From contig WFMF01000383.1 of NCBI GenBank assembly GCA_011033025.1, forward strand, positions 62,001 to 126,000: a stretch of DNA of 64,000 nucleotides. The letters run 5' to 3'. Shown piece after piece: positions 35,901-45,575 of the stretch; the first letter of the stretch is position 1; each line of letters begins with the position of its first letter. The DNA comes from Beroe forskalii. Lineage: Eukaryota > Ctenophora > Nuda > Beroida > Beroidae. Position numbers and translations under genes: made by a program. A model generated the notes under the pieces. That model did not search any database. It saw only the letters and a list, made by a program, of their open reading frames with translations, and was not told the origin of the DNA.

Positions 35901-36461
35901 CTAAGAAAAGAATAAAGTAAATTATTCATACTATGGTAAGTTCTTTCTTTGACATGGTTTAAGGCGTAATATTTAGAGATTTAAACTAAGGAACAGTCCA
36001 GTGATTTGTAAAATTCCCGTTGAATTTCAAATAATCCTTTTCATTTCCAGAGGTAAATTATTCTATATACTGATCACTTGCCAATACCCTAATTGTTCCA
36101 TTAAATGCGTCTCAATCCCGCTGGAGATGCTGGCATCCTTGCCTGCAATTTTGTAATTTTTCCAGATTCTCAGATTTGTATGATAATTAGATAAAAACTG
36201 GAGACTTTTTGAATTATTTGATCGAGTAAGAAAAATCCAGCATCTTAGGTTGGGTCTGTGCCATCTTCATCAGAAAAACCTTACCGTCATCCCAGGGCAG
36301 GCTCGGTGGTGAGCGGCGCTGTTACCTACTACTACGGCTTCCTAGCCTCTACTGCAGTGTTCGGGGCTCTAGTCGTCCTGGTCTCCTTCATCCATATCAT
36401 CATCCACCTGTCGTGTAGGAAGAACATTACCTACCACTCCATCAAGACCTTGGAGACCTGA
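20937..36461 (+). CDS. SLC18B1: Major facilitator transporter, SLC18B1-like
   Basis: Twelve-helix MFS antiporter resembling the vesicular polyamine transporter SLC18B1. Exons: 20937-21046 (hydrophilic N-terminus), 23123-23188, 23509-23624, 23869-23949, 24371-24472, 26790-26927, 27332-27448, 28031-28112, 28459-28545, 28985-29087, 29442-29507, 35648-35761, 36296-36461 (stop TGA). From exon 2 on every junction is in phase. Motif B (RALQGVG, TM4) is in exon 5 and antiporter motif C (MLGPPVGG, TM5) in exon 6; LDPTLSPYL in exon 8 matches the family's TM7. The total is about 450 residues against about 456 in human. Exon 1 ends in phase 2 while exon 2 needs phase 1, so one small exon of TM1 between 21.05 and 23.1 kb is unresolved. 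Exon 5 is tandemly duplicated and intron 11 holds a 5.6-kb repeat array. Confidence 0.88.
21055..21250. mobile_element. MITE, CCTTAGGAGG family, adjoining transporter exon 1 donor
   Basis: About 200 bp with inverted ends CTTAAGAGGTGTATTTATGGAGG / CACATAAATACACCTCCTAAGG and interior TTTTTCGGAAAAATCCCC and AATGACGTAA blocks. It starts 8 bp after the exon 1 splice site. Other copies are at 29588, 39976 and 45490. Confidence 0.88.
22967..23071. mobile_element. 105-bp palindromic MITE (CCGCGC-CGAGAAATAGGCGGG)
   Basis: Ends TAAACACCGCGCGCGAG and CTCGTGCGCGGCGTTTA, then GAAATAGGCGGGT / ACCCGCCTATTCC; centre ATGACGTCATTATCATATC. It lies 51 bp upstream of transporter exon 2. Sister copies are at 28561 and 58200, with a decayed piece at about 36845. 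Confidence 0.9.
23210..23480. repeat. Degenerate tandem repeat of GACACCATCTCACCTT-type units
   Basis: About ten imperfect 15-18-bp units between transporter exons 2 and 3 (tgacaccatctcacattgacacc and relatives). Confidence 0.85.
24371..25549 (+). repeat. Tandem array of transporter exon 5 copies (two full, five partial)
   Basis: Seven copies of the exon 5 3' end, each ending in a GCCAAG-type edge (ACCAAG in the fifth) followed by GTGAC or GTAAC. Copy 1 (24371-24472) and copy 2 (24557-24658) are each 102 bp, phase 0 to 0, with acceptors GCAG; they encode the same 32 residues after the first two (IS versus FR). Partial copies end at 24786, 25005, 25206, 25363 and 25549. Across the shared coding part copies 1 and 2 differ at six positions, all silent. 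Intervening DNA is C/T-rich. Confidence 0.9.
25558..25720. repeat. Pyrimidine-rich low-complexity tract
   Basis: CCCTCTTTCCCCCTCTCTCTTCCAC-type repeats follow the exon 5 array in transporter intron 5. Confidence 0.85.
26364..26685. mobile_element. MITE with TTA target duplication (PIF/Harbinger-like)
   Basis: 322 bp, ends GGGGCCATCCAT-AAGGACGTCC and GGACGTCCTTTATGGATGGCCCC, flanked by TTA on both sides. The interior is rich in CCCCTCCC and CCGCAAACGTC. Located in transporter intron 5. Confidence 0.9.
26941..27066. mobile_element. Small foldback element 3-14 bp from the exon 6 splice donor
   Basis: Arms GGCCTAACTGGACATTTGG / CCAAATGTCCAGTTAGGC with a GTTAGGGTCAGGG core. The 11-mer GCGCTGAGGGG occurs at both edges, consistent with a target duplication. 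The element begins a dozen bases inside the intron after exon 6, yet the donor ATG|GTCAGC is intact. Confidence 0.75.
27590..27930. repeat. Tandem repeat in transporter intron 7 with an embedded MITE fragment
   Basis: Six to seven imperfect units (gagggggtaaagggattagagtgg, then agagttagaggt). A 46-bp fragment of the CAGGGGCGTAG MITE family (27725-27770) is embedded in it. Confidence 0.85.
28190..28445. repeat. G-run and ATTCCATGG repeat segment in intron 8
   Basis: Three CAGGGGGGTGGGG-type runs are interspersed with repeated CATGGAATGAATTATTCCAT blocks, themselves palindromic. Some G-runs could form quadruplexes. Confidence 0.75.
28561..28665. mobile_element. 105-bp palindromic MITE, second copy
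   Basis: Same family as 22967-23071; it starts 16 bp inside transporter intron 9, right after the exon 9 donor. Centre ATGACGTCATTATCATATC conserved. Confidence 0.88.
28794..28871. repeat. Perfect 32-bp hairpin in transporter intron 9
   Basis: Arms 28794-28825 and 28840-28871 are exactly complementary with a 14-nt loop. Confidence 0.97.
29588..29790. mobile_element. MITE, CCTTAGGAGG family, second copy
   Basis: Complete inverted ends and the conserved AATGACGTCATTATCAT interior; located in transporter intron 11. Confidence 0.9.
29937..35500 (+). mobile_element. Tandemly amplified 1.7-kb element with palindromic ends (3 body copies)
   Basis: Left part: two full and one partial copy of a terminal unit of about 215-235 bp starting CCCGCCCTGGCCAGGGCGG-TAACC (29937, 30153, 30367). 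Right part: three bodies, 30481-32140, about 32161-33821 and 33841-35500, period 1681-1683 bp, nearly identical. Each body ends in a hairpin of about 130 bp (CCACCAAAACCGTTGGACGG arm, loop with GAAAAGAGACAAAATG). Both element ends share TAACCCCCCGCGG in inverted orientation. Inside each body are four units of about 140 bp (CACGTGAGTNCAC-CGGACGTTTTGTAG) and four 30-bp units (AAGTTACGTGGGTTC). No protein-coding frame was recognised: non-autonomous, family unknown. Confidence 0.88.
35795..35935. mobile_element. Copy of the TTCGCTGAGCTAAGAA repeat family in transporter intron 12
   Basis: Shares CGGATAATTATTAATTG, ATGAGCCGCATAATAGAATG and CACTTCGCTGAGCTAAGAA with the copies at 41405-41640 (inverted arms) and 62530-62590. 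Confidence 0.75.
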
Positions 36462-37080
36462 TGGGACGTATATGCGCTGTGTGCGGTATGAACTGGCGAG
36501 ACAAAAATTTGTACCTCATACTTTCGAGGCATAAAATTCACTCTGAAATTTTCAGTCGAGAGGCGCTATTAGTATTGACATACGTGATTATACATTTATT
36601 ATTGATTTATTCACGTACGTTCGATATGGGCGCTCGATATACGGGTGGAAATTTCAGAGTGATTCTCACATGCAATTGCCATTGTTAACCGTCACAATGT
36701 TTATTTGTGCATACTGCACGCGCTTCGTTTATATAATTTTTCACACATTAATGATATTGACACACCATTTCATGGGAGGGTTGAATATTGTTTTAATAAT
36801 TATTGCGTGGCTGCTCAATGGACTCATTGCAATTACCCCGTCAAAGAAAAATAGGCGGTTCACCGTCATCAACTCACGTCTCACAATAATGTGCTATGAT
36901 AATGAAGCCATTTTAACTACCAGTTTCAAATAAGATGAAAAAGCGTTAGAAATAGGATTTGCTGTTAATTTTTTTTTTGCTGGTATATGAAAATTAGTTG
37001 TAAAATTGAATCAAGTATAGTTTACTAATTGAGCCCAATTAGGTGTTTTTCGTCATATATTTTGAATAATCAAACAAGTA
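36462..37080. other. Transporter 3' flank with a decayed palindromic repeat
   Basis: An inverted pair CACTCTGAAATTTTCAG / GGAAATTTCAGAGTG spans about 36540-36662. A decayed piece of the GAAATAGGCGGGT MITE with GTTCACCGTCATCAACTCA lies at about 36845-36905. No polyadenylation site was assigned. Confidence 0.5.
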
Positions 37081-37088
37081 AATTATTT

Positions 37089-38873
37089 AACACCACCAAA
37101 ACCGTTGGACGGTTGGTCTAGTAACCCCCCGCTGGTTTGGATGTGATCAGCCCATTTTGTCTCTTTTCAGGTTCCGTTGTCACATCCAAACCCGCGGGGG
37201 TTGCTAGACCAACCGTCCAACGGTTTTGGTGGTGATATCTTGACAGATGTATGTAGTTTGAACCCATGTTACTTGCCCAAAGGCAGTTTGGACCCACGTT
37301 ACTTGCCCTCACGTAGTCTGAACCCACGTAACTAGCCCACACGCAAGCCGAACCCACGTAACTTACCCTGACTAAGTCCAAAACTACGTTATTCTAACTT
37401 GGAATTACTAGAATTGATATATTTCTTAATTTCTACAATTCGTCCACGCGAACTCACGTGCTTAAATATAGCAACCAGATCTAATTTCACAAACATAAGT
37501 CGTATTTGAACTTATTTCAACGTAACCAAGTCGAATATGCCAAAAATATCAATTTCTTCAAATCCCTAATTTCTACAAAACGTCCGTGTCTACTCACGTG
37601 CTGAAATATGGCAACCAGATCTAATTTCACGTGCATTTGTCGTATTTAAACTCATTTCAACATAATCAAGTCGAAAATCCAGTGTAAACATCAATTTCTT
37701 TAAACCCCCTAATTTCTACAAAACGTCCGTGTGTACTCACGTGCTGAAGTATAGCACATGCATCTTATTTCATGTGCATTAGTCGTATTTGAACTCATTT
37801 CAATGTAATCAAGTCGAAAATCCCGTGTAAATATCAATTTCTTTAAATCCCCTAATTTCTACAAAACGTCCACGTGAACTCACGTGCTCCACTAGTTCAT
37901 CGTATATTTCCCATCCCTATTCACTGTGAGACATAGAAAAACCATTATCAGTACACCATCGTATCACAGAATATGATTACAGTACAATTTTTCCTCAAAC
38001 GTAATTTCAATCAATTTGCAGTTCAATTTTCAGAAGCCTCCCACGACAACAATCTTCTGTCGATCGCCCTAAAACTCGTTTTATTGCTAAATCTCAACGT
38101 CTAAAAGCAGAATATCAAAGTAAAACATAATCCGAAGAAAACTCTTTGAGTTGGAGATGTTCAAAGTAGCGCAAAATAGCATTCTATCGCAAAATACGCT
38201 ATTTTAGTGGTTTAACGCGATTTTGATGACGTCATCACAGCACCCAAATAGGCTCAAACCAACTTTCGATATAGCCTATAAAACAATTCCGCCTTAGTAC
38301 AACATACTTTGACCAGTCTCATCTCAAGATAAGTCGTAGTTCTTGACATCGCACTCGCTAAAGTTTTGTCCTATAATTTGGAAATTGATTCTTCACCGTA
38401 CCTTAGAAAATCGCGTATATCTCGATGAAAAATCGAGGTAGCCTAATAATCCATATGATTTTCTGAAACCTCTTTAAATTCTCTAAAAAATCATTCTGAA
38501 AAATCAGAGAGCTATCTCGCTTCCTTCTTGGTGAAAAATGCGCTCGAAAATGGCCTATTTTCGCTAAAAAGCAATAAAATTTCGCTAAGTTGATGACGAC
38601 ATAGTGACGTGAAAAATGACGTCACCAGAACTTCTCTTATAGCCTATAACATTTTCCCATCTTAAATCAACAAAACCTGACCTCGATCATGGTTCTACCA
38701 TTTCCCGTTCTTGAGATCTCGGCTTTATAAATTTGCTCCCAATTATCATGATCTATCTTATATCTATCTATCTATATTATGCTTATATCACCCTGTGACA
38801 CTCGTTCGTCTAATATATACCCTGGCCAGTCTTTTTTATTACCGCGGGGGGTTACCGCCCTGGCCAGGGCGGG
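37089..38873 (-). mobile_element. Single inverted copy of the 1.7-kb palindromic-end element, 8-bp target duplication
   Basis: A complete 1785-bp copy, opposite in orientation to the array at 29937-35500 and more diverged from the three bodies than they are from each other. It is flanked by AATTATTT on both sides (37081-37088 and 38874-38881), which fixes the element's ends: hairpin CCACCAAAACCGTTGG on one side, CCCTGGCCAGGGCGGG on the other. An 8-bp duplication fits a cut-and-paste DNA transposon but the ends match no family I know. Confidence 0.9.
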
Positions 38874-38881
38874 AATTATTT

Positions 38882-39447
38882 CATTAGCTTTTTTCTGATT
38901 TTCAGTTATGATGATATACAGATGATATTTTGAATCTTAAAGCTTTTCAGTTGATATATATTTATTTTATAAGTGGTGCAATTAATAAATTTTGAAAGTT
39001 CAATGTATCATGAGTTTTGGGCCTATGCGCGTTGAACATCATTTATGAGTTTATGGTGGCGATCAAATGGTTTCAGAATTTTGATTCATAAGAGCAACAA
39101 CAATACCACGTTCTTACAGACGTAACAAACTTCTATCAATTGCGTAGCATAAAATCAGCAGCTTCAGCACGAGAAACTTTAGAAATTCAAGGTTTATGCA
39201 GCACTGTCCTGTTTCCCTCTCTTCTTGTGTCCTACAACATTGCTTGCCTGATAGCTGTTGTAGTATAATATCTAGAGCACCACTGCGATTTATCATTCTA
39301 GTATAGCACTAAATTAGAATTTAACTAAATCGTAGCTAACATTATTTACCACGTGGCGGGGCTACACTATCAGAGTGACTACTGGGCTACTATGAATTAT
39401 TAAATTGTGTCCCTGAGCCTTGTTGTTATTCCTTCAAAATACTTGGC
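38882..39447. other. Non-coding stretch between transporter repeats and lectin gene end
   Basis: No exon recognised. It should contain the 3' UTRs of the convergent transporter and lectin genes. Confidence 0.4.
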
Positions 39448-42400
39448 ACCTAGCCAGTGGCTGAGCAGGTGTCAGGGGGACACATACAGGCAAAAGGGCG
39501 CTGCTTGTGCGGGAAGCTGTCGTCCCATTTCCCGTTAATCCGGGACATTGCCACAACGTTTTCAGTTCCTGGACGGATTTAAACTGAATTCAAACCGGAT
39601 TTAAACTGAATTTAAACTGAATTTAAACTGAATTTAAACCGGATTTAAACTGAATTTAAACCGGATTTAAACTGAATTAAACTGGAGCGAAGGAGATGAT
39701 AGGGGGATAGACAATAGGGTTAAATGAAATTGAATGGCGTAAGAAAGAGCCACTGCCATAGAGGGACTATCATCAAAATTTAAAAAATCACAATGAGTGA
39801 TTTTGATATTCGAATCATAAACCCACCACGTCTATTGGTCATTCCATCGGGCTGGTTCTTAAAGTCCCACTGGGGTTGGAAGCCCTTCCCTAACGGCGTA
39901 CCATCGTAATGCTCCCACTCCAGAGTCACATTGTTCTGCTTCTCTCCTATCCACAGCTGGGGTAATTAGTAATTACCTTAGGAGGTGTATCTATGGAGGT
40001 TGTAATTTGGGGATTTTTCGGAAAATCCCCATTTTTTCACACACCATGACAGTTCAAAATGACGTCATTATCAAATCTTAACTAGAGTGGTGACTTAAGA
40101 AAGATCCCCAAATTGCACCCTATCAAATTTGTAAACACCAAAATTTTACTCCACATAAATACACCTCCAAAGGTAATCACGGAAATAAATAAGATACTAA
40201 TGAAATAAGAATTGCCTAGGTAATACAAAAACGTAAAATGAATGATAACAGGAATTTCTACTTTCGCAGCTATAGTTTATACTCCGCACAGTTGACAAAC
40301 TACTCACCCAGTTCTAATCATTGAATCGAGGTGGTGCCTTCTTAATTTTCGGAGTTCTTAATTTCCTGTACTAAGGTTCTCACCCAGTTTGAATCATTGA
40401 ATCGAGGTTTATAAGTATTCTCTTTATTAAAGGCACAACACTACGCAGCACCAAATTATACATGCATAATTTGGTGATGAGTTCTTAATTTCCTGTACTA
40501 AGGTTCTCACCCAGTTCGAATCATTGAATCGAGGTTTGTAAGTATTCTCAGTAAGAGTTCTATTAGCAGCATACCACAGCTCATCATTTTCTTCTTGACT
40601 GTTCACCTGAAATAAAGTAAGAACTAAAGTCAAGTGTAAGTCATACCACCATCTTCACTTATCATAGTGAACTAAATCATGTATCATTTTCGGTAGCAAT
40701 CATGTATCTTTTTCGGTAGAATTCAAGTATTACTATTAAACCTAAGCAATTATTTCCAAAGCCCTTAGATGTACCTATCATGGTGTTGAGACTTATTTAC
40801 TCAAATATAGTCTCTGTAGAGAGCAATGCACATAGTACATTCAAGCAATTTCAAGATTGGGTTTAAAACAGTAGTTTTCGTGAATTAATTAGTTCCATCG
40901 TCAAAATTATTGTCAGTCAACAAAATTCAAATTTGATTGCATAACAACGTAACGTTGCAAATATCCTTAAGTGTAAACCAACACGAAACAGTGGGTCTGA
41001 GGGGAGAGTTAATGATGCTGAATTGCTTGCAGGTATTTCACACATAATATTACGGGATCATCAAAATCATGAGGAGCAGGGACTAGGGAGGGAGGAGCTC
41101 TAGGGATTGCGCTATATTATGTTATTGGGTGTGGGTTGATATCAGAGAAAATTGGTGAAAAATTAAATCACGTATATTGTACATGTGAACGGCCCAAGAG
41201 ATTAAGTTTAACTAATGATGTTTATAAATCAAAAGCTTTGAACAGCCATGTGATAACCGCAAAAACTTTTTGGAGATATACTTACAGTAGCAAATTGCAG
41301 TCCGGCAGATTGGCAAAGGCTGTGAACTTGGTCCCACCTAGCGTGGGCGGACATTATCACGTACTTACCTGCATATAGATTAGCTGGGTGGGATACTTGA
41401 AATGAATGAATAACTTTATTTATTTTTTCTTAGCTCAGCGAATTCCCCTAACCAAGGGCTTGCCGCGCCGCGCACTCTGTGCGCGTAACCAGGGTTCTGG
41501 TTAGGGCAACTCAGCGAAGTGAAACGAACGAATTTCAGAAAAGTTCGGTTCACTTCGCTGAGCTAAGAAGAGAATAAAGAAAATTATTCATTCTATTATG
41601 CGGCTCATAAACAATTATCCGATACTTTAGTTATGGGATGCTTAACTGCGGAAACCCTTATTTCAAAGAAACCCAATCACTATAAGGGACTTACATATTT
41701 TTAAAAGCTTTATACACTTTTATGCACAAAAATCAGACATGTATAAAAACAGACATAAATTTATATGTAGGGATGGTGCCAGAAAACAGCTCCACTTACC
41801 ACAATACTGGCACACGAAAGGTAGGCGCCTAGTTGAGAAGGTGTCATCCCAGAGTCCCTTCTTGTTCACCGCCACGAAGTTCTGCCACTCCTTCCGACGA
41901 CCTCTCCTGTAAATTACGTGATTAGCAAGGACGTAAATAGTAAATGACAGTATAATTACATTTACAGATATCATAATATTCCGTTAGACCTAAAATCGTT
42001 GACTGAAAAACCCCATCATGCACAAGAAAAATGTTATTGAAGTGCACTTTTAGCTTAACCACAGGTCCATAAAACATTGACCAATCAGCGCTTGTGTGAC
42101 CGTTGTCTCGAGAGCTGAGTGGTCAACGCTTTCATAACTCACTGACCATTAACTGACTAATTCTGTTATCTATCACTAGAAGGCCCGTTGGGCCTTCTAG
42201 GTCACAGAAAACCCAACTCACTCAACACCGGCCACAGAGTACCACAATACCAGCATTTAATTATCTGCAGTACTGGACTATTATGTTAGGAAAGCTCGCC
42301 TACAAATATAGCATCATACCCCCGAGTAGCTTGATCAGGATTGGGGTAGACGAAGTTTGAGAATTGGGGTTTTTGTTTGTCTTGATAGTACCAATCGTCG

Positions 42401-45400
42401 GGATTGAACACTCCCTGAAACGTTTCTTATAGAAACTTCGTTAAATTGGAAGCCGGTTGTCACCCCAAAAGATTTAAGGTTAAAATCTTCAGTAAGAGTA
42501 AGTCGAAAATCAGTGTTTTCAGAAGTTATCGAGAGTCTATGGCGGTATCCTGAATTCAATTTAATGGGTAGAAGTTAGAACATGACTCATCGATTCAATT
42601 ATAAGTTGTAGAACGTAGACTTACCATTTCCTCTTCTTCCAATGGACGAGTGTTGTTAGTTCGTTTGGATAGCCCAATGAAAGCCCAGTTATCCGTGTGG
42701 AAGTGCTTGTTCGACTGATAATAATAATTAATTAAAGTTTTTGTCGCTTGAAAACTCAAGTAGATGAATCTCACTACCTTGATGAAGTATATTAGGGGAA
42801 GTTTCACTGTCCCAATTTACCCCCCCCCCACTATTACGTGAATAAATGTGAAATATTAAGAAACTTGGAATAGAAATATCAGTCCAGAAGCTATAATTTA
42901 AATTCTTGGTGCGTCAGTCTCATTTCTACGAGAAGAAAATATGATTGATGTCATGAAAGATGTTTATGACTCACAGTATGGAAGCCAAATCCAGCTCGGA
43001 GGATCGTCTTGATCGCGTTGTTTTCATCCTCATTCTGAATTGTAGCTAGCTCAGCCTTTCCTGAAACATCTTCAGTTATTTGAAGAAATTCAACAGCAAA
43101 TTCAAATAATGAAGGTCTCGGCGAGAATAGAAGATCATAAAAGGAGGCGTATCAGCTTACATGCCGTATAATATCGTCAATACTGATGACATTGACCAAT
43201 CAGTGTGCGAATGTAAACTCACGGGCTGATTTTATCAAAGTCTATGGAACAGCGGGTAAGCTAAAGGGCCGTCACCACTATAAGGGAGCCGTCACATATT
43301 ACGTAAGCACTTTTTTGGTCATTTTGACCCCCTCCCCCCGTCTGTCAGCATTTTTCATCATTGGCTGACCCCCCCCCCTTGCTGACGCCAGCATTGACCA
43401 AACTTCCCTCATGATTATAAAACAAATTTTGGTAAATTCAGATCGAAACATTGGAAATAAAAACCCCTCCCCCGTTGGGTGATGACGTAATATGTGACGG
43501 CTTCCTAACCCAACTGTACCTCTGTGAGTGATGGGCCAGGAAAGGTTCTCACAGATCTGCTCTGCTTCACGGAAGGATGCTTTGTCCTTGAACAGAATGT
43601 ACCTGCACGCTGAAAATATTAATCCGTGTCAAATACAGACCTGTACATATCAGACAAAACCAACTTTTGAAAGGGTAGTGAAAACTTAAAAATACAAGTG
43701 TGGTCTCAAGGCCCAGATACAGACAGCTTCCATTTCACATATTTTCTATCTCGTCAGGAGGGGACGACAAAGTGGTCAATATATAAAGTGGTCAATGTAG
43801 TTTTGGGGGAAATTTGGGGCAGATGATCAATGGCCGACCCCCTGAAATGATGAAATTTTCCACTTTTGAGTCATATATACATGATACATCCAATGATCTG
43901 ATTTCTTTTGAAGAATTTCCTAGACTTGAGATCTCATGACATCTTCATTTAAATCGATACTTCACTTCAAATTGTGAGATGAATCACAGATTTCATGAGG
44001 ATATTGCTCAAGAGTTGGCAATTCCAACGAATTTTAAATTTTTGCATTCAAAGTTTTAGGAGCTTTTATTAAAATGAGGGATCTCTTATGAAGTGTTAGG
44101 AGCTCTTAGTCTTATGAAGGGTGGTTTCAATCAATCAATCAAGTCATCTACAGTAATCTAGTGATAGCTGACTTACTAGAAACGACGCTTTGGTCAGGCG
44201 TAAGGTGAGCCAGCTTTTGTGCTTGTATTATCATCGGATGGGTGTCGAATGTCCTCAGCTCTTCTTCAGTCTGGACAACAGGAAATAGGAATTTAGGAAT
44301 GGGAAAAGTGGTCGACTGGGGACGAAATTCTGTTAGGGTCTGGCCTGGGAAAGGAAAATTAACTGGAGCCAGAATTAACCAAGATTCATTCAAAATACCG
44401 GCTAAGATGCCCCAAAAAGCCATGGCAGGGATTATGAACCATGAAATTGGGCCGGGGCCGTGATTTTTTGAAACAAATTAACGGGGGCCAGGGAGTGAGG
44501 GAGATTAGGGAGAAAATGCAAATCTCGGCTAAATCCGGGGCGGGATCCCGGTCGACCACTGGTAATGGTATGGACAACTCATTTCATACGCATTTAGAAA
44601 TTTAAATATAGTGGGTCCAATCACTTACAACTTCAGGGTCAGGATACCACCTCGCTTCTTTCCAGTTTCCATCCGGCTTCTGTGTCTTGACCTTCTGTGT
44701 CTGGATCGTCTTGTCCTGCTTCAGCTTGTCTGTGTCATTCTTCCCAGTGCCAGACTCAGGAATGGGTTGCTCCTTCTGGATCGTCTTGTTCTGCTCCGGC
44801 TTGTCTGTGTCATTCTTTCCAGAGTAAGACTTAGGAATGGTCTGCTGTGACTTTTCTGTGTCATTCTTTCCTGAGGTAGACTTAGGAATGGGCTGCTGTG
44901 GCTTGTCTGTGTCATTCTTCTCAGAGCTAGACTTAGGAATGGTCTGCTGTGACTTGTCTGTGTCATTCTTTCCGGAACTAGACTTAGGAATGGGCTGCTG
45001 TGACTTGTCTGTGTCATTCTTCCCAGTGCTAGACTTAGGAATGGGCTGCTGTGACTTGTCTGTGGCATTCTTCCCAGAGCCAGACTTAGGAATGGGCTGC
45101 TGTGACTTGTCTGTGTCATTCTTTCCGGAGCTAGACTTAGGAATGGGCTGCTGTGGCTTGTCTGTGTCATTCTTCCCAGAACCAGACTTAGGGATGGACT
45201 TCTGTGGCTTGTCTGTGTCATTCATTCCGGAGTTAGAATTAGGAATGGGCTGCTGTGGCTTGTCTGTGTCATTCATTCCGGAGTTAGAATTAGGAATGGG
45301 CTTCTGTGGCTTGTCTGTGTCATTCATTCCGGAGTTAGAATTAGGAATGGGCTTCTGTGGCTTGTCTGTGTCATTCTTCCCGGCCTCCAACACGTCCCTC

Positions 45401-45426
45401 GAAATAATCGTATGGAAAGAAAATAT
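39448..45426 (-). CDS. Repeat-stalk protein with two C-type lectin domains
   Basis: Extracellular-type protein. Exons on the minus strand: 45426-44629 (266 codons: 13 repeats, then NWKEARWYPDPEV), 44270-44177, 43609-43520 (CTLD1 start, CRYILFKDKASF), 43060-42975, 42714-42625 (WAFIGL), 42414-42320, 41906-41800 (LPFVCQYC), 41337-41286 (CTLD2, WDQVHSLCQSAG), 40606-40511, 39956-39827 (LWIG, NQPDG) and 39568-39448 (GKWDD, RPFACMC, stop TAG). All joins are phase-consistent except 41800 to 41337, where one small exon is missing. CTLD2 keeps QPD and a WDD in place of WND, so galactose-type calcium-dependent binding is possible; CTLD1 lacks EPN/QPD. Both domains lack the inner disulfide pair. The signal-peptide exon upstream of 45426 was not found. 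Confidence 0.85.
39580..39680. repeat. 12-bp tandem repeat (ggatttaaactgaatttaaa)
   Basis: About eight imperfect units of GGATTTAAACTGAATTTAAA-type sequence in the last lectin-gene intron, beginning 12 bp before its 3' splice site. Confidence 0.9.
39976..40173. mobile_element. MITE, CCTTAGGAGG family, third copy
   Basis: Complete, with TAATTAC/GTAATCAC just outside the ends and AATGACGTCATTATCAA inside. It lies 20 bp from the lectin exon 39956-39827. Confidence 0.9.
40308..40560 (-). repeat. Partial tandem copies of a lectin-gene exon 3' edge
   Basis: The end of the CTLD2 exon (CCTCGATTCAATGATTCGAAC, then TGG and the donor GTGAG) recurs twice downstream within the intron, near 40378-40425 and 40308-40335. 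The nearer copy keeps the frame (TYKPRFNDSNW) with silent changes; the farther has a stop. Confidence 0.88.
41405..41640. mobile_element. Foldback element, TTCGCTGAGCTAAGAA family
   Basis: Inverted arms ATAACTTTATTTATTTTTTC-TTAGCTCAGCGAA and TTCGCTGAGCTAAGAAG-AATAAAG enclose a GC-rich core with GCCGCGCCGCGC. The right arm continues into ATTCTATTATGCGGCTCATA. Confidence 0.8.
43284..43505. mobile_element. MITE with TAA target duplication next to a lectin exon
   Basis: 222 bp, ends GGGAGCCGTCACATATTACG / CGTAATATGTGACGGCTTCC, flanked by TAA both sides. Its right edge lies 14 bp inside the intron after exon 43609-43520. Confidence 0.9.
44307..44560. mobile_element. Foldback MITE (AGTGGTCGACTGGG ends) in lectin intron 1
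   Basis: Short inverted ends AGTGGTCGACTGGGG / CCCGGTCGACCACT bracket 254 bp of GGCCAGGG-rich DNA. No clear target duplication. Confidence 0.6.
44640..45390 (-). repeat. 51-bp coding repeat, 13 units (N-glycosylation-rich stalk)
   Basis: Eleven 17-residue units of the form KNDTDKPQQPIPKSSSG plus two longer variants next to the lectin domains. Every unit keeps an N-X-T sequon, including the one reading NATDK. The antisense ORF of 197 codons is a shadow. Confidence 0.95.
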
Positions 45427-45489
45427 CTGATATAAGTTTTTTGAAATTTAACATATTATTTTGTTTGCTAAACACGAATATCCCTGTTC

Positions 45490-45575
45490 CCATATCATGG
45501 TGCATTACTTCATATGATAATGACGTCATTTTGAACTGTCAAAACATGCAAACCTCCATAAATAAACCTCCTTAA
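45490..45575. mobile_element. Partial CCTTAGGAGG-family MITE
   Basis: Half element: ATAATGACGTCATTTTGAAC then AACCTCCATAAATAAACCTCC-TTAAG. It lies just upstream of the lectin stalk exon. Confidence 0.75.

Noticed and set aside
44837-45430. Plus-strand ORF of 197 codons with Cys-rich repeats
   Set aside because: It is the antisense shadow of the 51-bp coding repeat in the lectin gene, whose sense frame joins in phase to lectin exons.
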